From the NCBI RefSeq assembly GCF_001411555.2, contig NC_049907.1:4906243-4970242 (forward strand): 64,000 nucleotides of DNA, read 5' to 3'. Positions 22,681-35,673 of the stretch are shown here, in pieces. Position numbers and translations under genes: made by a program. The notes below the pieces were generated by a model. It was not told the origin of the DNA. It did no database searches and worked only from the letters and a program-made list of their open reading frames with translations. Position 1 is the stretch's first letter. Each line of letters opens with the position of its first letter. This DNA is from Juglans regia. Taxonomy: Eukaryota; Streptophyta; Magnoliopsida; Fagales; Juglandaceae.

Positions 22681-25600
22681 TGTAACGCCCTGGTCCCGCA
22701 AGGGTTGGAGAGTAACTTTCTATCACTTAAAACTCACATTTCAACCATATAATAATAGACTCCAAATTTCCAATATCATATAGAAATTTCGATTCAAACT
22801 AATTCCCTCAATATAACTAATTTTTCAAAATGCCAAGTCATCATAACACAATAAAATTTCTTAATAAAAAACAACGAGGCTCATAAAAACTTTCTATGCT
22901 TAATCCACTATACTTAAATGATCTCACCCAATGCCTCATAATCTTGGTCCTCAGCTGTACCATCAAAATATCTGAAAAATATTGTGGAGATAAGAGATGA
23001 GTTATCAACAACTCAGTAAGCAGAGAGCATATACTAACATATAAACATGAGCATTTATAAAGTTTGGTTTGCAGAACAAAAAATTTACGTTCAGAATGCA
23101 GAAGCAATAAATTTACTTTCAGAATGCATAAACAAAACTTGGTACAAAATATCAGAGCGAAATTTTCAGAAAAACAAACTTGTTCCCAAAAAGAAAATCC
23201 TTTGGCATATCCAAACTGAAACATTATATTCATATTATCTCATAGCATCACATTGGGACAAATATCATGTTTAGCCCCCGTGGTAGGGTTGGTAGGGTTA
23301 TAAACCACCATTATACCCATGGCTGGGCCTTAACAAAAACCAAACGGAACATCATCGGAACCAGATCACATTCAAATACAAAATCATAACTTCATGCCAA
23401 GGTTTTCAGATGACACATTATATCAAAATAAAATACTGAATCACTTTAGATCATTTCACATGTTCGAAATAAACAGAATTAAAGCATCTTCATTTATTCA
23501 TAGCAAAAACTTTTAGATTTTTATATTCACTCTTTTTGCATAGTTCAGAAACAGAATGCACAAAATTAGCTCATGTCTACACCAATCATGACAGAAAATA
23601 CTTTCTTTTATATAGAATTTATGCATGTGCAGAATAAACATATGAGGTCGTTTTCAGATTTCTTTTAAAAAACAAACATGCTTATTTTCAAAATCAACCT
23701 CATTTCATTTCTTTTATGTAAAACTAGTATATAAACCCAGCTTATCTAGACTTTTTAGCTTCTCTGAATTTCCACAACACTGCCAAAGAGATATCGATCA
23801 TCACCTAGAATAATCACGTAACTAGGGTAAATCTCCAATTATATGTAACTATGTATGAAGGAAATGTAGTAATGAGAAACTGAGAATGTTTTTGAGTTTG
23901 TCTTGAGTTGCGCATTTCTTCAAACATCTCTCCTTCAACAACTCTTTTCTTTGTTTCAATATGGTATCTAGAGCATCCTGTCATGTGTCACCAACTGAAC
24001 TGAGCTTCCTCCCACTCACCAACTGAACTCCATCTAGCACATCCTCTCATCCTATGACCACCCGCTCGAAATCTCAAATCAATTGCCCTAGAAAACGCAA
24101 CGACGGGAACATACCGTGGCCTCCTATCAAACCATCCGTCTCTCTCACCACAACAACTTTCTCTTCCTCACCCGAATCATCCATTCCTGAGGAACCTTCC
24201 TCATTTGCTGAAGCTTCTAAATATCATGAATGGAGATCTGCCATAAATGATGAATTCCAAGCTCTACTGCAAAATCAGACATGGGACTTGGTTCCCTCCT
24301 CTCCCTCCTTAAATATTTTGGGTTCAAAATGGGTCTTAAAGATCAAAAGACGTGCTGATGGATCTGTGGAACGTCGTAAGGCATGACTTGTGGCCAAAGG
24401 ATTCCATTAGCAGCCAGGTCTGGACTTTACCGAGACCTTTAGCCCTGTGATAAAGCTAGTCACAGTACATCTTCTCATCTCCATTGCAGTCAACTCTAAG
24501 TGGTCTCTTCACCAACTAGATGTCCAAAACGCCTTCCTGCACGGGGACCTTGAAGGAGACATATTCATGAGACAGCCACCTCGGATCGTTAATCAAGACT
24601 ACCCGTCACATTTTGTAAGTTAAAGAAGTCCATCTATGGTTTGAAACAAGCTCCTTTGGTTTGTTAAACTAACTGATAAATTACTTGCTTTTGGATTTCA
24701 TGCTTCCCAATTGGATCCTTCTTTGTTTATATTTAATAATTCATCTGATTGCATTTATATTTTAGTATATATTGATTACATCATTGTCACAGGATCCAAC
24801 TCCGCTCTTATTTCAGATTTTATCTCTACCTTGGGTCAATTTTTTCCAGTTAAAGATTTAGGGTCCTTACATTTTTTTTCTTGGCATTGAGGTCACAAGG
24901 TCACCTATGGGTATTTTTCTCTCACAGTCCAAATACATTTCTGACCTACTGCATCATATGCACAATTGTAAACCTGTTTCCACCCCAATGTCATCCTCTG
25001 TAACTCACAGCTCTTGATGGTTGTACTTTTGAGGACCCTCAGTTATATCAGAGTGTTGTAGGCTCCTTGCAAAATCTAGCTTTTACTAGGCCTGATATCT
25101 CCTTTGCAGTTACCAAAGTCTGCCAATACATGCACTGTCCCAGATTACCTCACTGGCAGGCTGTAAAGAGGATTCTTAGGTATCTGAAAAATACCTCAAA
25201 TTTTGGTCTCTTTTTCTCTTCCTCTTCCTCCCTTAAACTTTCTACCTACTCCGATGCTGACTGGGCTGGGTGCCCGGATGATCGCAAATCCACTGGTGGT
25301 TTTTGTGTATACTTTGATAATCACTTAATTTCATGGGGTTCAAAACAATAAGCTACTATTGCTCGTTCTTCAACAGAAGCAGAGTACAAATCAGTAGTTA
25401 ATGCCACATGTGAGCTTATTTGGTTACAATCTTCGTTAAAAGAACTCTGTGTTTTTCTAACTGAGTCTCCTATCTTATGGTGTGATAACTTAGGAGCAAC
25501 ATATTTATCTGTAAATCTAGTTTTACTGCTCGCACTAAGCATGTAGAACTGGATTATCACTTTGTTCGTGAGCATGTGGCAGCTAAGACGTTACAAGTTT

Positions 25601-27290
25601 CCTTCATTTCAAGTTGGGATCAAATTGTAGACATATTAACGAAGCCTCTTTCTTTAGCTCGTTTCCATCTATTACGTTCAAGCCTCACACTTTTCACTGT
25701 GCCGCTTGAAGCGCGGGAGGATATTAAGGCAATGCAGCACGTACCTCTACCACAGCACATACCTCTGCCGCATCACAACATCATAAAGAATGTTCAAAGA
25801 AAATGATGCAGCACATTCCTTTGCCACAGCGCAACATCACAGAGAATTTTCAGAGAAAATAATCTATGACCTCCTTCTAGAACATAGACCTCTAACAAAA
25901 AAATATTCTTGTACAACTGTCCATATTTGATTAGCACTGTTGTGTATGAAGGAAATGTAGTAATGAGAAATTGAGAACGTTTTTGAGTTTGTCCTGAGTT
26001 GCGCATTTCTTCAAACATCTCTCCTTCAACAACTCTTTTCTTTGTTTCAATACGTGTGGGGAGAGAGAGTCTCACCGAGGGGGCTCACGTCGTGCGACCC
26101 GGACGAGTAGCGACAGTAACTGGGCGACGTGGGGGAGCATTTCTTCCCGACAAGTAATAGCGGCCTGAGTTAGTGGTGGCAGTGGTTTAATAGTGCAATG
26201 CTTGTGGTGGTTGGGTAGCTCGCCAAAAAGGCTTACGCGGTGGAGGTGTTGCTCTATTTCCGTGTAGTGAAACAAGGGCTTCCGTGTGGTTGAATGTGAG
26301 GTTATGTGGTGGTTACCAACCAGTAGGAGTACTAGGCACAGTGGTGGTGAAACATAAAGTGTGGGGCTAGCTTTCACCGGTGTGGTGGTGTAAGAATGAT
26401 GGACGGCGTACGCGGCATGGGTGTAGTAGATAGAGCGCCATGCTCTGCTTTTCCTTGATTAAAACAGGGCTTCCGAGCATGTGTTGGGCCGAGTGCCGTG
26501 GTTTCTGTTTGGTGTTGGGGGGTAGCCCTCATTCTATGCTCTGGTGGTCCAGTGCAGCGGATTGGTTACAGTGCACGTTGGCTTCCAGCATGATTTGATC
26601 ACGGTGTTGCCGAGTGAACAAGGCTGCTCTGGTTTGCGAGACTTAGAGGGCTTTGCATGGTCTTGGTGGTGCAAGGTGAGTATCGCGGTGGCTTTGTGGT
26701 GGTCGAACGAAGAAGGCTGGCCGCGGCTTGTGGCTCACATGGTGCGCGACTATAAGAAATGAGTAAGATCTTGAGGTTTGTGACTTAGCGGTTGGGTGGT
26801 TTGTGAGTTTTCCGTTGGGTGATTGGTGGAGGTGGTCGTACGCTTGGGCTGCTTTAATGGTGGCAGTGGTTGAGGGGAGGGCTACGGTGGTTGGGCGATG
26901 GTGTTCACAGCGTGGATAAGTCTGTTGGCAGTGGTTGCTGTACTTGTCGTCCTGTTTTGGCTTCGTCTGAGAGAGGCCTCGGCAGCCTTAGGTGTACCGA
27001 TCATAACTACAAAATCGAGAGAGATGGAAGGATTAGGGAAACGGGGGCATGTGGGAGACAGTTAGGCTCGAAGAGAGGGTGACTGTGAGAAAAGAAAAGG
27101 GGCAAGAAATTGTAAAAAATGTGGGAAGATGGGATACGGGAAGGAGGGGATTTCGGGATCAAATAAACTGAGTGAGAGAGGAAAACCGTCGGAGAGGGAA
27201 AGAAACAGAAGGGAGGAGAAACTAAACAAAATAAATAAATAAATATTCTTACCTAAACGACATCGTATCATTCTAGGGATTCATCTAGTT
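22681..27290 (-). mobile_element. solo-LTR family copy B, interrupted by a copia element
   Basis: It starts TGTAACGCCCTGGTCCCG and carries the family blocks ATCTGAAAAATATTGTGGAG, GATGAGTTATCAACAACTCA (about 22996), CATGACAGAAAATAC and the AGCTT..CTAGAC.TTTTTAGCTTC block. At 23852 a copia element begins; family-like sequence resumes at 26050 (GAGAGAGAGTCTCACCGAGG, compare 16705). Without the insert it is about 2.4 kb, near the family size. The far end (expected GGGTGTTACA) was not found, so the right limit is approximate. It is oriented on the minus strand like A and D. Confidence 0.6.
23852..26049 (+). mobile_element. Ty1-copia retrotransposon remnant 2 (short LTRs, RT and RNase H; gag to integrase deleted)
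   Basis: Two 107-bp direct repeats (23852-23958 and 25943-26049), starting TGTATGAAGG and ending TTTGTTTCA, differ at only three sites. After the first comes TGGTATCTAGAGC, a Met-tRNA-type primer site. The internal part reads EASKYHEWRSAINDEFQALL, WVLKIKRRADGS, HQLDVQNAFLHGDLEGD, LVYIDYIIVTGS (normally YVDD; one catalytic Asp is lost), [39 protein letters not shown] and [11 protein letters not shown]. Stops and shifts interrupt the frame. Gag, protease and the integrase core are missing between the primer site and 24054. No matching 5-bp target duplication is seen. Confidence 0.85.
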
Positions 27291-27296
27291 TGGAGG

Positions 27297-27925
27297 CTAA
27301 GGACTTGGGCTTTACAAGCGTGGTCCACCATAGTATGCCAGAATACTATCAGTGGCTCCCCTTGTGGCCGCGGAACGTGGGGTCGGTACACAACCTCACA
27401 CACAGGGTTAGTTGGTCAGTCAAACCAGTCAGATAAATCAGATCAATCGGTTAATTCAGATAAATCAGTCAAGCATCAATATGATCAGTCATGATTTTAA
27501 GCTAAGCATGAAATATTTTATGAAAACATTATGTTAATTATTTTTTACATTATAATGGATTTCTTACTGAGTCATCGATTTATTTTAATTTATTTTTATG
27601 TTTTTAAACCATTCCAAGTCAGAATATTTTTGAAGGTAATGCTGCAGGGTGAGACTTAGTCTAGGATGGCGTGACAGTGGCCTAAATCATGTATAGAGAT
27701 TTTAAGTTATGATTTTTATGACACGAAATTTAAGAAATTTTAATAAATACTTCCGCGCACTCTCTCTTTTATGATCTCAATATTTTAATACAAAATGATT
27801 TTATACCGGGCGCTTCCTTCATAATAAAAGAAAATATTTTAAGTCAAATTCAATAGTAGCTTTCTGGTTCCCGAAAATTTTTAAAAATGACTTTATTCTT
27901 GACATGTGGGGAGTTGGATGTTACA
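27297..27925 (+). mobile_element. fragment of a second LTR type, + strand
   Basis: A non-coding segment ending GGAGTTGGATGTTACA, preceded by TTCTTACTGAGTCATCGATT and GGTAATGCTGCAGGGTGAGA, wording typical of the downstream part of plant gypsy LTRs. It differs from the A-D family, lies in the opposite orientation to copy B, and has no recognisable left end. Confidence 0.4.
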
Positions 27926-28847
27926 ATACCCCTTTCTTTAGATTTACAATTTTTCCATGGTGATGATTCACGTGAGGGAATTGGTTGAGAAAGTGTCAAA
28001 AAAACATAACCGAGTCAAACAATTGTACCCCTTGTCAATGGTTGCATCATTTTTCAACGAGTGCCTTGTCGTCTATAAATAGAGATCATATCCACAATTC
28101 AATCAACTTGCAATTTCTCTATCTATCACTAACTTATGGGATAACTTATGGGATAAATGCAATATAACCATATTGTAAAAACAATCTGTTTTTCGTTCAT
28201 ATTTTTTCTTTTAACACGTACTTTTCTGTCATGGGCTGGCAAATCATGAGCAGCAGTTCAGAGTTCTAGGCAACTCTTGTTGTAAAATCCTGGTGCAATT
28301 GGAATTTTATATTTATTTCACTAGCTAGAGTTTCAGTCCCTAGGAGTTTGCCGCGCGCTTAAGAATCCATACAGGGAGCATTGTCTTTGTATGTCCAGTT
28401 CTTTTGCAATTGAGTTGCCGACTTCCCACGTTTTTATGTCCAGGTCATATACTGTCTGAAAGCTGCTCTAGGAGTTCAATACAAGTTTTATTCCTTCCTT
28501 GCGTCTCTCGGACGTTGTTTCCCTTTGTAAAAAATTGTTGTAACTATGCCATTTTCCATTATGTTTGTAATCATAGTCCGGGTCCCGTCAATTCACTCAA
28601 GACTAGACCCATCGGATGGAGTTCTAATTTAGGCTGACCAAAGAAAATAAAGAACAATTGTAAAATGACTGTTAGATAACCAGGCAAACACAACAATTGC
28701 TACTCAAATAGAATCTCAAATTGTTGAAAAAGAAAGGTTAGATGAAAAGAAATGTCATTTCTGACAGGTCAACAGATAAGTTCTGACTATTTGAAAATCT
28801 TATCATTTTGGACAAACCACTGGACTTTAGAAACGTCAAACCTTACG
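27926..28847. other. intergenic spacer with an orphan TATA box
   Basis: No gene was recognised. TATAAATAGA (28074-28083) is a strong TATA-type word followed by a CA-rich stretch, but nothing downstream encodes a recognisable protein. GTCATGGGCTGGCAAATCATGAGCAG (about 28229) repeats, with two changes, 17666-17691, which also lies upstream of a reductase copy. Confidence 0.45.
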
Positions 28848-29046
28848 TTGCGTTTGGATCTTGAAGTGAGTTGAGTTGAGATAATAAATAAATAAAATAT
28901 TATTAAAATATTATTTATTATTATTATTATTATTTTGAGATTTGAAAAAGTTGAATTGTTTATTATATTTTATATTGAGATTTGAAAAAATTATAATGAT
29001 GAGTTGAGATGAATTGAAAGGATTTTTAGTTCCAAACGAAGCCTTA
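28848..29046. repeat. MITE-like (GAGAT)n element, copy 3
   Basis: It begins TTGCGTTTGGATCTTGAAGT, contains GTTGAGTTGAGATAATAAAT, (TTA)n and GATGAGTTGAGATGAATTG, and ends TTCCAAACGAAGCCTTA. The ends CGTTTGGA and TCCAAACG are inverted copies of each other. It lies about 280 bases before the promoter block of reductase copy 3. Confidence 0.65.
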
Positions 29047-29520
29047 GAAACGTCAGAAATATAGAAAGAGAGCTGATGCGTCCACCTTCCCAGTTCTCGC
29101 CGGTAGTTACCGTTAAATAAAAATATATTTTTTTTCTTTTAGTATTTTTATATATATTTTTTAACACTTTTAAATATTTTAAAAAAAATAAAAAAATTAT
29201 AATATTATTAAAAAATATTTTTTTAATTACTAAATAAAAAAAATAAAAAAAAAATAAAAAATTATAATAGTAAAATAAAACGATAAAAATAAATGATAAA
29301 AATAACATTTTTCATATAGAAATGTCAAGGAACTTGAACTTGGACACCAAGATGTCCATGTTCATTTGTAATGACTTTCCACAACTAGGCTTTGGAAACC
29401 AAAACAATCAGTAGTTGTTTTTTTAAAGAAAATTCAAACCAAATTAGGTGTCATATCAGGTCTTATTGATTGGGGGAGGCTGAAACTGTCCATGAGCTGA
29501 AGGAAGCCCGGTTTTTTATG

Positions 29521-29528
29521 TATTTAAG
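29521..29528 (+). promoter_or_regulatory. TATA-like box of reductase copy 3
   Basis: TATTTAAG stands 103 bases before the ATG, followed by TAACTCTGGTTT as in the other array members. The upstream 200 bases are shared with pseudogene 2 (AACTTGAACTTGGACA, GATTGGGGGAGG). Confidence 0.6.
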
Positions 29529-29630
29529 TAACTCTGGTTTGGTCTATTCACTAACCCAACATAGTGGCAACACTCTGATTTGATCATAAACACTGCAGCC
29601 CCCATCAATTTCATTCGAAATTCCCTCGGA

Positions 29631-31158
29631 ATGGCTCAAAAAAGCAAGATTTTGATCATCGGAGCCACTGGATACATCGGGAAATTCCTAGTGGAGGCAA
29701 GCGTGAAAGATGGACACTCAACTTTTGCATTGGTCAGAGAAAGCACAGCTTCTAGTCCTGATAAGTCCGAACTCATTGAGATCTTCAAGAGCTCTGGAGT
29801 GACACTCCTTTATGTATGTTTCCTTCATGCGTGGGATTTTCTTACGTTGGTTTGGTATATTGATCATGAAAACTCATGAAAACTTTTCACAGGGAGACAT
29901 CTATAATCATGAAAGCTTGGTGAAGGCAATCAAGCAAGTTGATGCAGTGATCTCTGCAGTTGGGTTTCAACAACTGGGTGATCAGGTGAAGATTATTGCT
30001 GCCATCAAAGAAGCTGGAAATATCAAGGCAAGCCATCTTGCTAATCAACCTTTCAATATATTCGTTAAAAGTTATTTTCCCTTTTTGGATGCAATTTGGA
30101 ACTAAACGAGTAAAGGAAAGAAAAATTGTGGGTGGGTTTCAGAGATTCCTCCCATCGGAGTTTGGAACGGATGTGGATCGTTTCCATGCAGTGGAGCCAG
30201 CTGCAAACCTCTTTGCTCTTAAGGCTAGCATCCGGCGATCAATCGAGGCCGCAGGAATTCCATATACCTACATCGTGTCCAATGGCTTTGCTGGGTCTTT
30301 CTTGACAAAACTTGGACAGGTAGGTGCTACAGCTCCTCCAAGAGACAAAGTTTTAGTACTTGGCGATGGAAATATTAAAGGTATTGGCATGAAATTAATC
30401 CACTTTTTTTTTTTTACCTTTGATGACGTATCTATATGTAAATGTAAGTGAGTTTAGATCAGCTATTTTGGTTTATTAAAAATATTTTCTTTGTTACAGC
30501 AATTTTTGTCAAGGAAGAAGATATTGCTATATACACCATAAAAGCAGTGGATGATCCGAGAACCTTGAACAAGATCCTCTATATGAGACCCCCTGCTAAC
30601 ATTTTGTCCTTCAATGAGATTGTCGCCCTGTGGGAGAAGAAGATCAGCAAGACCCTGGAGAAGATTTATATTCTAGAAGACCAACTTCTTGAGAAAATCC
30701 GGGGTGAGTTAATACCAAAGTTTCAATAGGGATACTTTCTTGTTGCTTCGTTTTGATTAGTAAGGAAAGTGGATTATCTTGTTTATCGCTAGCAACTATT
30801 TTTCCAACCAGTAACTGTATGATCGCAAGATTCAAAGTAATATAACACTATAGCGCCTTTAATTCAAAGTGCTAGTTACCTATTAGTTGATGAAACTAAG
30901 CCTTTAATCCACTCGGAGTTTCCTCTTGAATTGAGCAGTTCCTTGTATTTCTGGAGAATGCTAAGATAGTTTAATTTTTGGTTTTCTGCAGAATCTCCAG
31001 CCCCCACAAACATCATTCTATCCATCGGACAATCTGTGTTAGTGAAGGGAGATTGTACAAATTATGAGATTGATGCTTCTTTTGGAGTGGAGGCTTCTGA
31101 GATTTATCCAGAGGTGAAATACACAACTGTGGAGGAATACCTCGATCGGCTTGTCTAA
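29631..31158 (+). CDS. isoflavone reductase-like / PCBER-like NADPH reductase, copy 3
   Basis: Exons 29631-29813, 29893-30027, 30143-30380, 30500-30703 and 30992-31158 give 308 aa with no stop or shift. Intron 2 starts GC (AAG|GCAAGC). The NADPH loop is GATGYIGKF; RFLPSEFG is in exon 3; the putative catalytic lysine is Lys133 in FALKASIRR; the C-terminus is YTTVEEYLDRLV. Exons are the same lengths as in the other two intact copies, so all three are recent tandem duplicates. AATAAA at 31203-31208 is a likely poly-A signal. Expected role: cytosolic NADPH-dependent reduction of a phenylpropanoid-type substrate; the exact substrate cannot be read from sequence. It is closer to the copy at 53125 than to the copy at 11162. 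Confidence 0.93.
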
Positions 31159-32211
31159 ACTTGGACATTTGTTTGTGGCAATATGTTCTGTTTACAGCGT
31201 ACAATAAATATAAGAACTTGTGAAGTCTCCGTGGTCTCTGTACTGTGCATGGCGCTTGCTACTTTTCATTTGTGGCCTTGTTTATATATTTGTCATATAA
31301 ACCCTTGTGCTGGAACCTTTGTACTGTTGTATCAATCTTAAGATAGTATTTATGTTGTTAATCTCTTGGTGCTTCAAATGAATCTTTTGCTTTCTCTGAT
31401 GGAGGGACATGGAGACTTTCCTCTAAACCCAGTTTTTAAACCGATGGTTTGTTCATTGAGGGACTTACTGATTAACCTTGTGTTATGAATGATTTCTTTT
31501 TCTATGCCATGTAAACTTGAAAAGTGAAAGGAGTGAATGAGATCCAACAAACAATCAAAGCATCCTCCCCATGACCTCTTTAGCTATCAAATACCTACTC
31601 CATCTGTCATGGCCAACCAAACCATCCCCTCGCCCCCAAAAAGAAATATTGAATAAATAAATTGGGTGGGGTGGGTCGTTGTCTTGGATAACAACCAATG
31701 AGTTGAAGGAGTCCATGTTTTTTTATGTATTTAAAGAACTCTGGTTTTCTTCATTTGAAACTTCAACAATCCCAAAGATAGTCACAACTCTCTGCTTTGC
31801 ATAAACCCACTGCTCACCCATTTATGTGCAATCGTCGCGGAATGGTGGAAAAAAGCAAGATTTTGATAGTTGGAGCGACCGGATGCTTCGGAAAATACAT
31901 AGTGGAGGCAAGCGTGAAAGGTGGACACTCAACTTTTGCATTGGTCAGAGAGAGCACAGCTTCTAGTTCTGAAAAGTCCAAAGTCCTTGAGATCTTCAAG
32001 AGCTCGGGAGTGACACTTCTCTACATATGTTTTCAACTTCTTCCGTTGTGTTTTTATTTATTTGGTTTAGTATTTTGGGATCAACGTACGTCACCTCAAG
32101 TTCTTCTCAAGAACTTGAAGTCCTCAAGTGGACCCACTTTTGTTTATTTCTCTCTACTTGAACCAACTCAAATTCAGGCAAAACCTTCAGAGAATCTTTT
32201 TGCAGTATTTT

Positions 32212-33001
32212 AAGTAAAATATTCATAGATAAACTAGCAGATTTCAGGATACAAGTTCTAAAGGTGTGGGAGTCCCCTACAGTTCTAAAGGAGAAGCCGT
32301 TTGAAGCGGTTTTAATATAGTCTGATAAACAGACTATAATACTGCAGCTAGAAGTTGCAGTGAATGGTTGTGTGCAGAATGGTTGTTGGTCTTGACTGGC
32401 TGGAAGAGACTTTCACATCCACTCTATCATGATCCTTGGTTAAGGAAAGCGAGAACATAGGAACGTAGCAACCAGAGGATGTGTCGATATGCCGGCATAA
32501 GACCTTTACTGTCTGTGGTTGCGCGTGTGGTTCTCACACCACTCTAGGAAATAAGGCGGTGGTCGGATCTGAGAGATCTGAAGCCATTGATCCCAATGGT
32601 GCCTCGCGTGATGGTGGCAGGCTTTCTCTGGCGCGGTGACGCATGAAACTCACGCGCGATATGAGCCGTGCTTGAGACTCACTCGCCGCTCTTTTGAGCA
32701 GTTTTCTTCAACCGTCTTACATATCGGTGGCTGGAGAGTCTGCTGGTGAGGCATGTGGTGGTTGTAGGTGGCTAGTAGGCAGTAGATTGGTGCATCTTGG
32801 TGCTACAGGCTGAAAACGACGAAAAAAGAGAAAAAAAAAACTCTATGGACAGCTCCGGCATTAGCCGGACAAAAGGAGGGAGGGAGGAGCCGAAGCTCCA
32901 ACCCCCCCTCTAGGTGGAGGAAATGGAAGGATGTCGATGGTTGGGTAGAGAGAAAAGGAACTCTGGGTAGAGAGAAAAAGAACAATACAATCTCCCTTCT
33001 C
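32212..33001. mobile_element. 790-bp insertion in intron 1 of pseudogene 4
   Basis: It is bounded by an exact 16-bp direct repeat CTTTTTGCAGTATTTT (32196-32211 and 33002-33017), a length expected from target-primed retroposition. The insert has no recognised domain. It is GC-richer than its surroundings, includes an A-rich run at 32820-32840 and a repeated GGGTAGAGAGAAAA word near the right end. There is no terminal poly-A, so the element type is unknown. Confidence 0.75.
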
Positions 33002-35673
33002 CTTTTTGCAGTATTTTGATGTTAAAAGTTATGGTGATTTTTCATAGGGAGACATCTATCATCATGCGAGCTTGGTGAAGACAACCAAGCATGCAATTCG
33101 ATATAGTGATCTCTGTAGTTGGGAAACAACAGCTAGCTGATTAAGTAAAGATAATTGCTGCCATCAAAGAAGCTGGGAATATCAAGGCAAACCATCTTCT
33201 GAAACAAATTCTCAATATTCTCCTTTGGTTTTTTTATTGTAATTCTTGAAATCAAATGAATGATGATAAGAACTTAGAGAATGAAATATGGGCGGGTTTT
33301 AGAGATTCCTCCCATCAGAGTTTGGAACGGATGTGGATCGTGTCCTTGCAGTTGAGCCAGTTGCAAGCCTTTACAAGTCCAAGGCTAACATGTCTTGATC
33401 AACTTTGGGTTCTCCTCTAATGTTTGTGACCTGCTTAATTCTTGTATATCCTCGCCATGGTATTCGGTAATGATGAATGGGACTCCTATGGGCTTCTTTA
33501 AAAGAGAGCGGGGTCTAAGGTAAGGTGATCCCTTATCTCTTTACCTAATCATCATCATGTAAGAGGTGCTCTCTCGTTTCATTACGAAATCCTTTGAGGC
33601 AAGTAAAATGGGTCAATTTGCTTAAGCTAGGGGGACCCCCCTTATCTCTCACCTTATGTATGCCGATGATATAGTTATCTTTGCTAATGGTGGGAAGAGA
33701 ACTATCAGAGGTTTGATGGAGGTTTTGAACAAATATGAGACTTGGACTGGTCAAGTGCTTAGTAAAGAGAAGAGTGTTATTTTCTTCTCTAAGAGATTTT
33801 CGATCTCCAGGAAACATTCTCTCCTTTGCTTTATTGGGTTTACTAAGGGTTCGTTTTCTTTTAAGTACTTGGGGGTGCCAATAGTGGATGACAGGCTGAA
33901 GGCTTGTGACTTTGGTGAATTGCTGGGCAAAGTGAATACGAAGATCACGGGCTGGAAGATGAAAATACTCTCTGCTAGTGGTAGAACTATTCTTTTGCGT
34001 CATTGTTTTATCTAGTATGGCCACCCATCTTCTTGCTGTTTTAGATGTCCCCAAAGTGGTGATTCTAAGCTTGAATAATCTTTTGAACTCCTTCTTTTGG
34101 GGTGAATCTAGAGGCAAGAGTCGTAGGAAATGGATCTCCTGGAAGCATATATGTACTCCCACGGTTGAAGGCGGATTGGGTATTAGGGACTTTGGAGATG
34201 TACAGAGAGCTTTACACATGAAACTTGCCTGAAATCTTATTAAGGGCAACTCTTTTTGGACGGATTTCTTCAAAGGTAAATATGTTAAAGAAAATCATTT
34301 ATCCCTCCTGAAGCCTACAAAAGGGACTCGCTTTTAGAAATCGATTGTCCACAGTATCCCGGAGGTGTTAAATAGTTCCAAATGGGTTGTGAAAGAGGGC
34401 AATATCTCCTTCTGTTATAACAATAGGGATGAGGGAGGTCCTCTCAATGATCAATTTTCTGTGTCTACTCTCCCTTTGATTAAGATAAATGAGTGTCGCA
34501 TTGAGAATGAGTGAGATATCTCTCTTATGAATAGAATAGTAAGACATCAGAAAGCCAAGGATCTGTATGATTTTTTGGCTAGACGGAAAGAGGGTCAAGA
34601 TGTGCTTGTTTAGTTGAAAGACAAGGAGGGCAATTTCACTACTAAGAGTGCCTGGGACTGTATTAGGGTCTGGGCGCCCCCTTTACCTTGGGCTCAGTGG
34701 ATATGACATACTAATCTCCCTAAAAAAATTACCATCCTGATGTGGAAGGCTGCCAATAATTGCCTCAGTGTTGATAAAAATATTGAGAGAATGGGTGTCC
34801 TTAGGGCTTCCAAATGTAATTGTTGTCAAAATGGTCATATTGAGGACTTGAACCATGTGCTCTGCACGGGAGATTTTGGTTGACACATTTGGCGTCTAGT
34901 GGCCACTCAATTAGGGGTTCATATGGCCTCTTCCCACACTTGGAAGGAACAAACCAATTTTTGGTTTCGCCGCACGGGTAGGTCTTCACAGGTTAGAATT
35001 ATTTTTGGCATTCTCCCTTATATTATAACCTAGAAACTTTGGGAGAGGTGTTGTAAAGCCAGGTATGAGGATAAGGTTCATACGGTGGAGTTGGTTTGGC
35101 ACGCTATTAAATTATGGTTTCGTCGCATCATGGACCAGATAATGAAAGTGTTTTCTGTTTCTACCCACGATATTGATATTTTGAATAGACTGGATATCCC
35201 AGTTTTGTTTCCTAAGCCTAAGAGGGTTCGGGCGGTGAGATAGCATTGGCCTCAACAGGGCTGGGTTAAGCTCAATATTGATGGTAGTAGTTTTAGGAAC
35301 CAGGCACTTCTAGTGCTGGGGGTGTTATTCGAGATGATAATGGTAGGTTACTTCTGGCTTACTCTGTTTCCCTGGGTCTGGGCACTACTAATTTTGCCGA
35401 AATCAGTAGCTTATTGGAAGGAGTTCAAAGGTGTCACGCTCTCGGGTTTTATCATGTTCAAATAGAGACTGAGTCTCAGCTGGTGGTTAATTGGATTACT
35501 AAGGATAATTGTCCTATCTGGTATTTAGAAGATTTCTGGAATGACTTACATGAATATCTTAACAGCCTGGAATATACCATGAATCATATTTTCGTGAATG
35601 AAATGTTGTGTCTAATTTTCTAGCTAAATGTGGGCTAAGGGCTTGAACTCCGACTGGTCTGAAAATCATACTA

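Noticed and set aside
22681..27925. One single 5.2-kb element from TGTAAC to GTTACA
   Set aside because: The right 630 bases differ from the A-D family and run in the opposite orientation, so the two ends belong to different elements.
28074..28083. TATAAATAGA as promoter of a hidden gene
   Set aside because: No coding sequence or splice-compatible ORF follows within 1 kb; kept only as an orphan motif in the spacer description.
33545..34273. 242-codon open frame on the minus strand
   Set aside because: It lies antisense to the LINE reverse transcriptase (YADD box on the + strand) and has no domain of its own.
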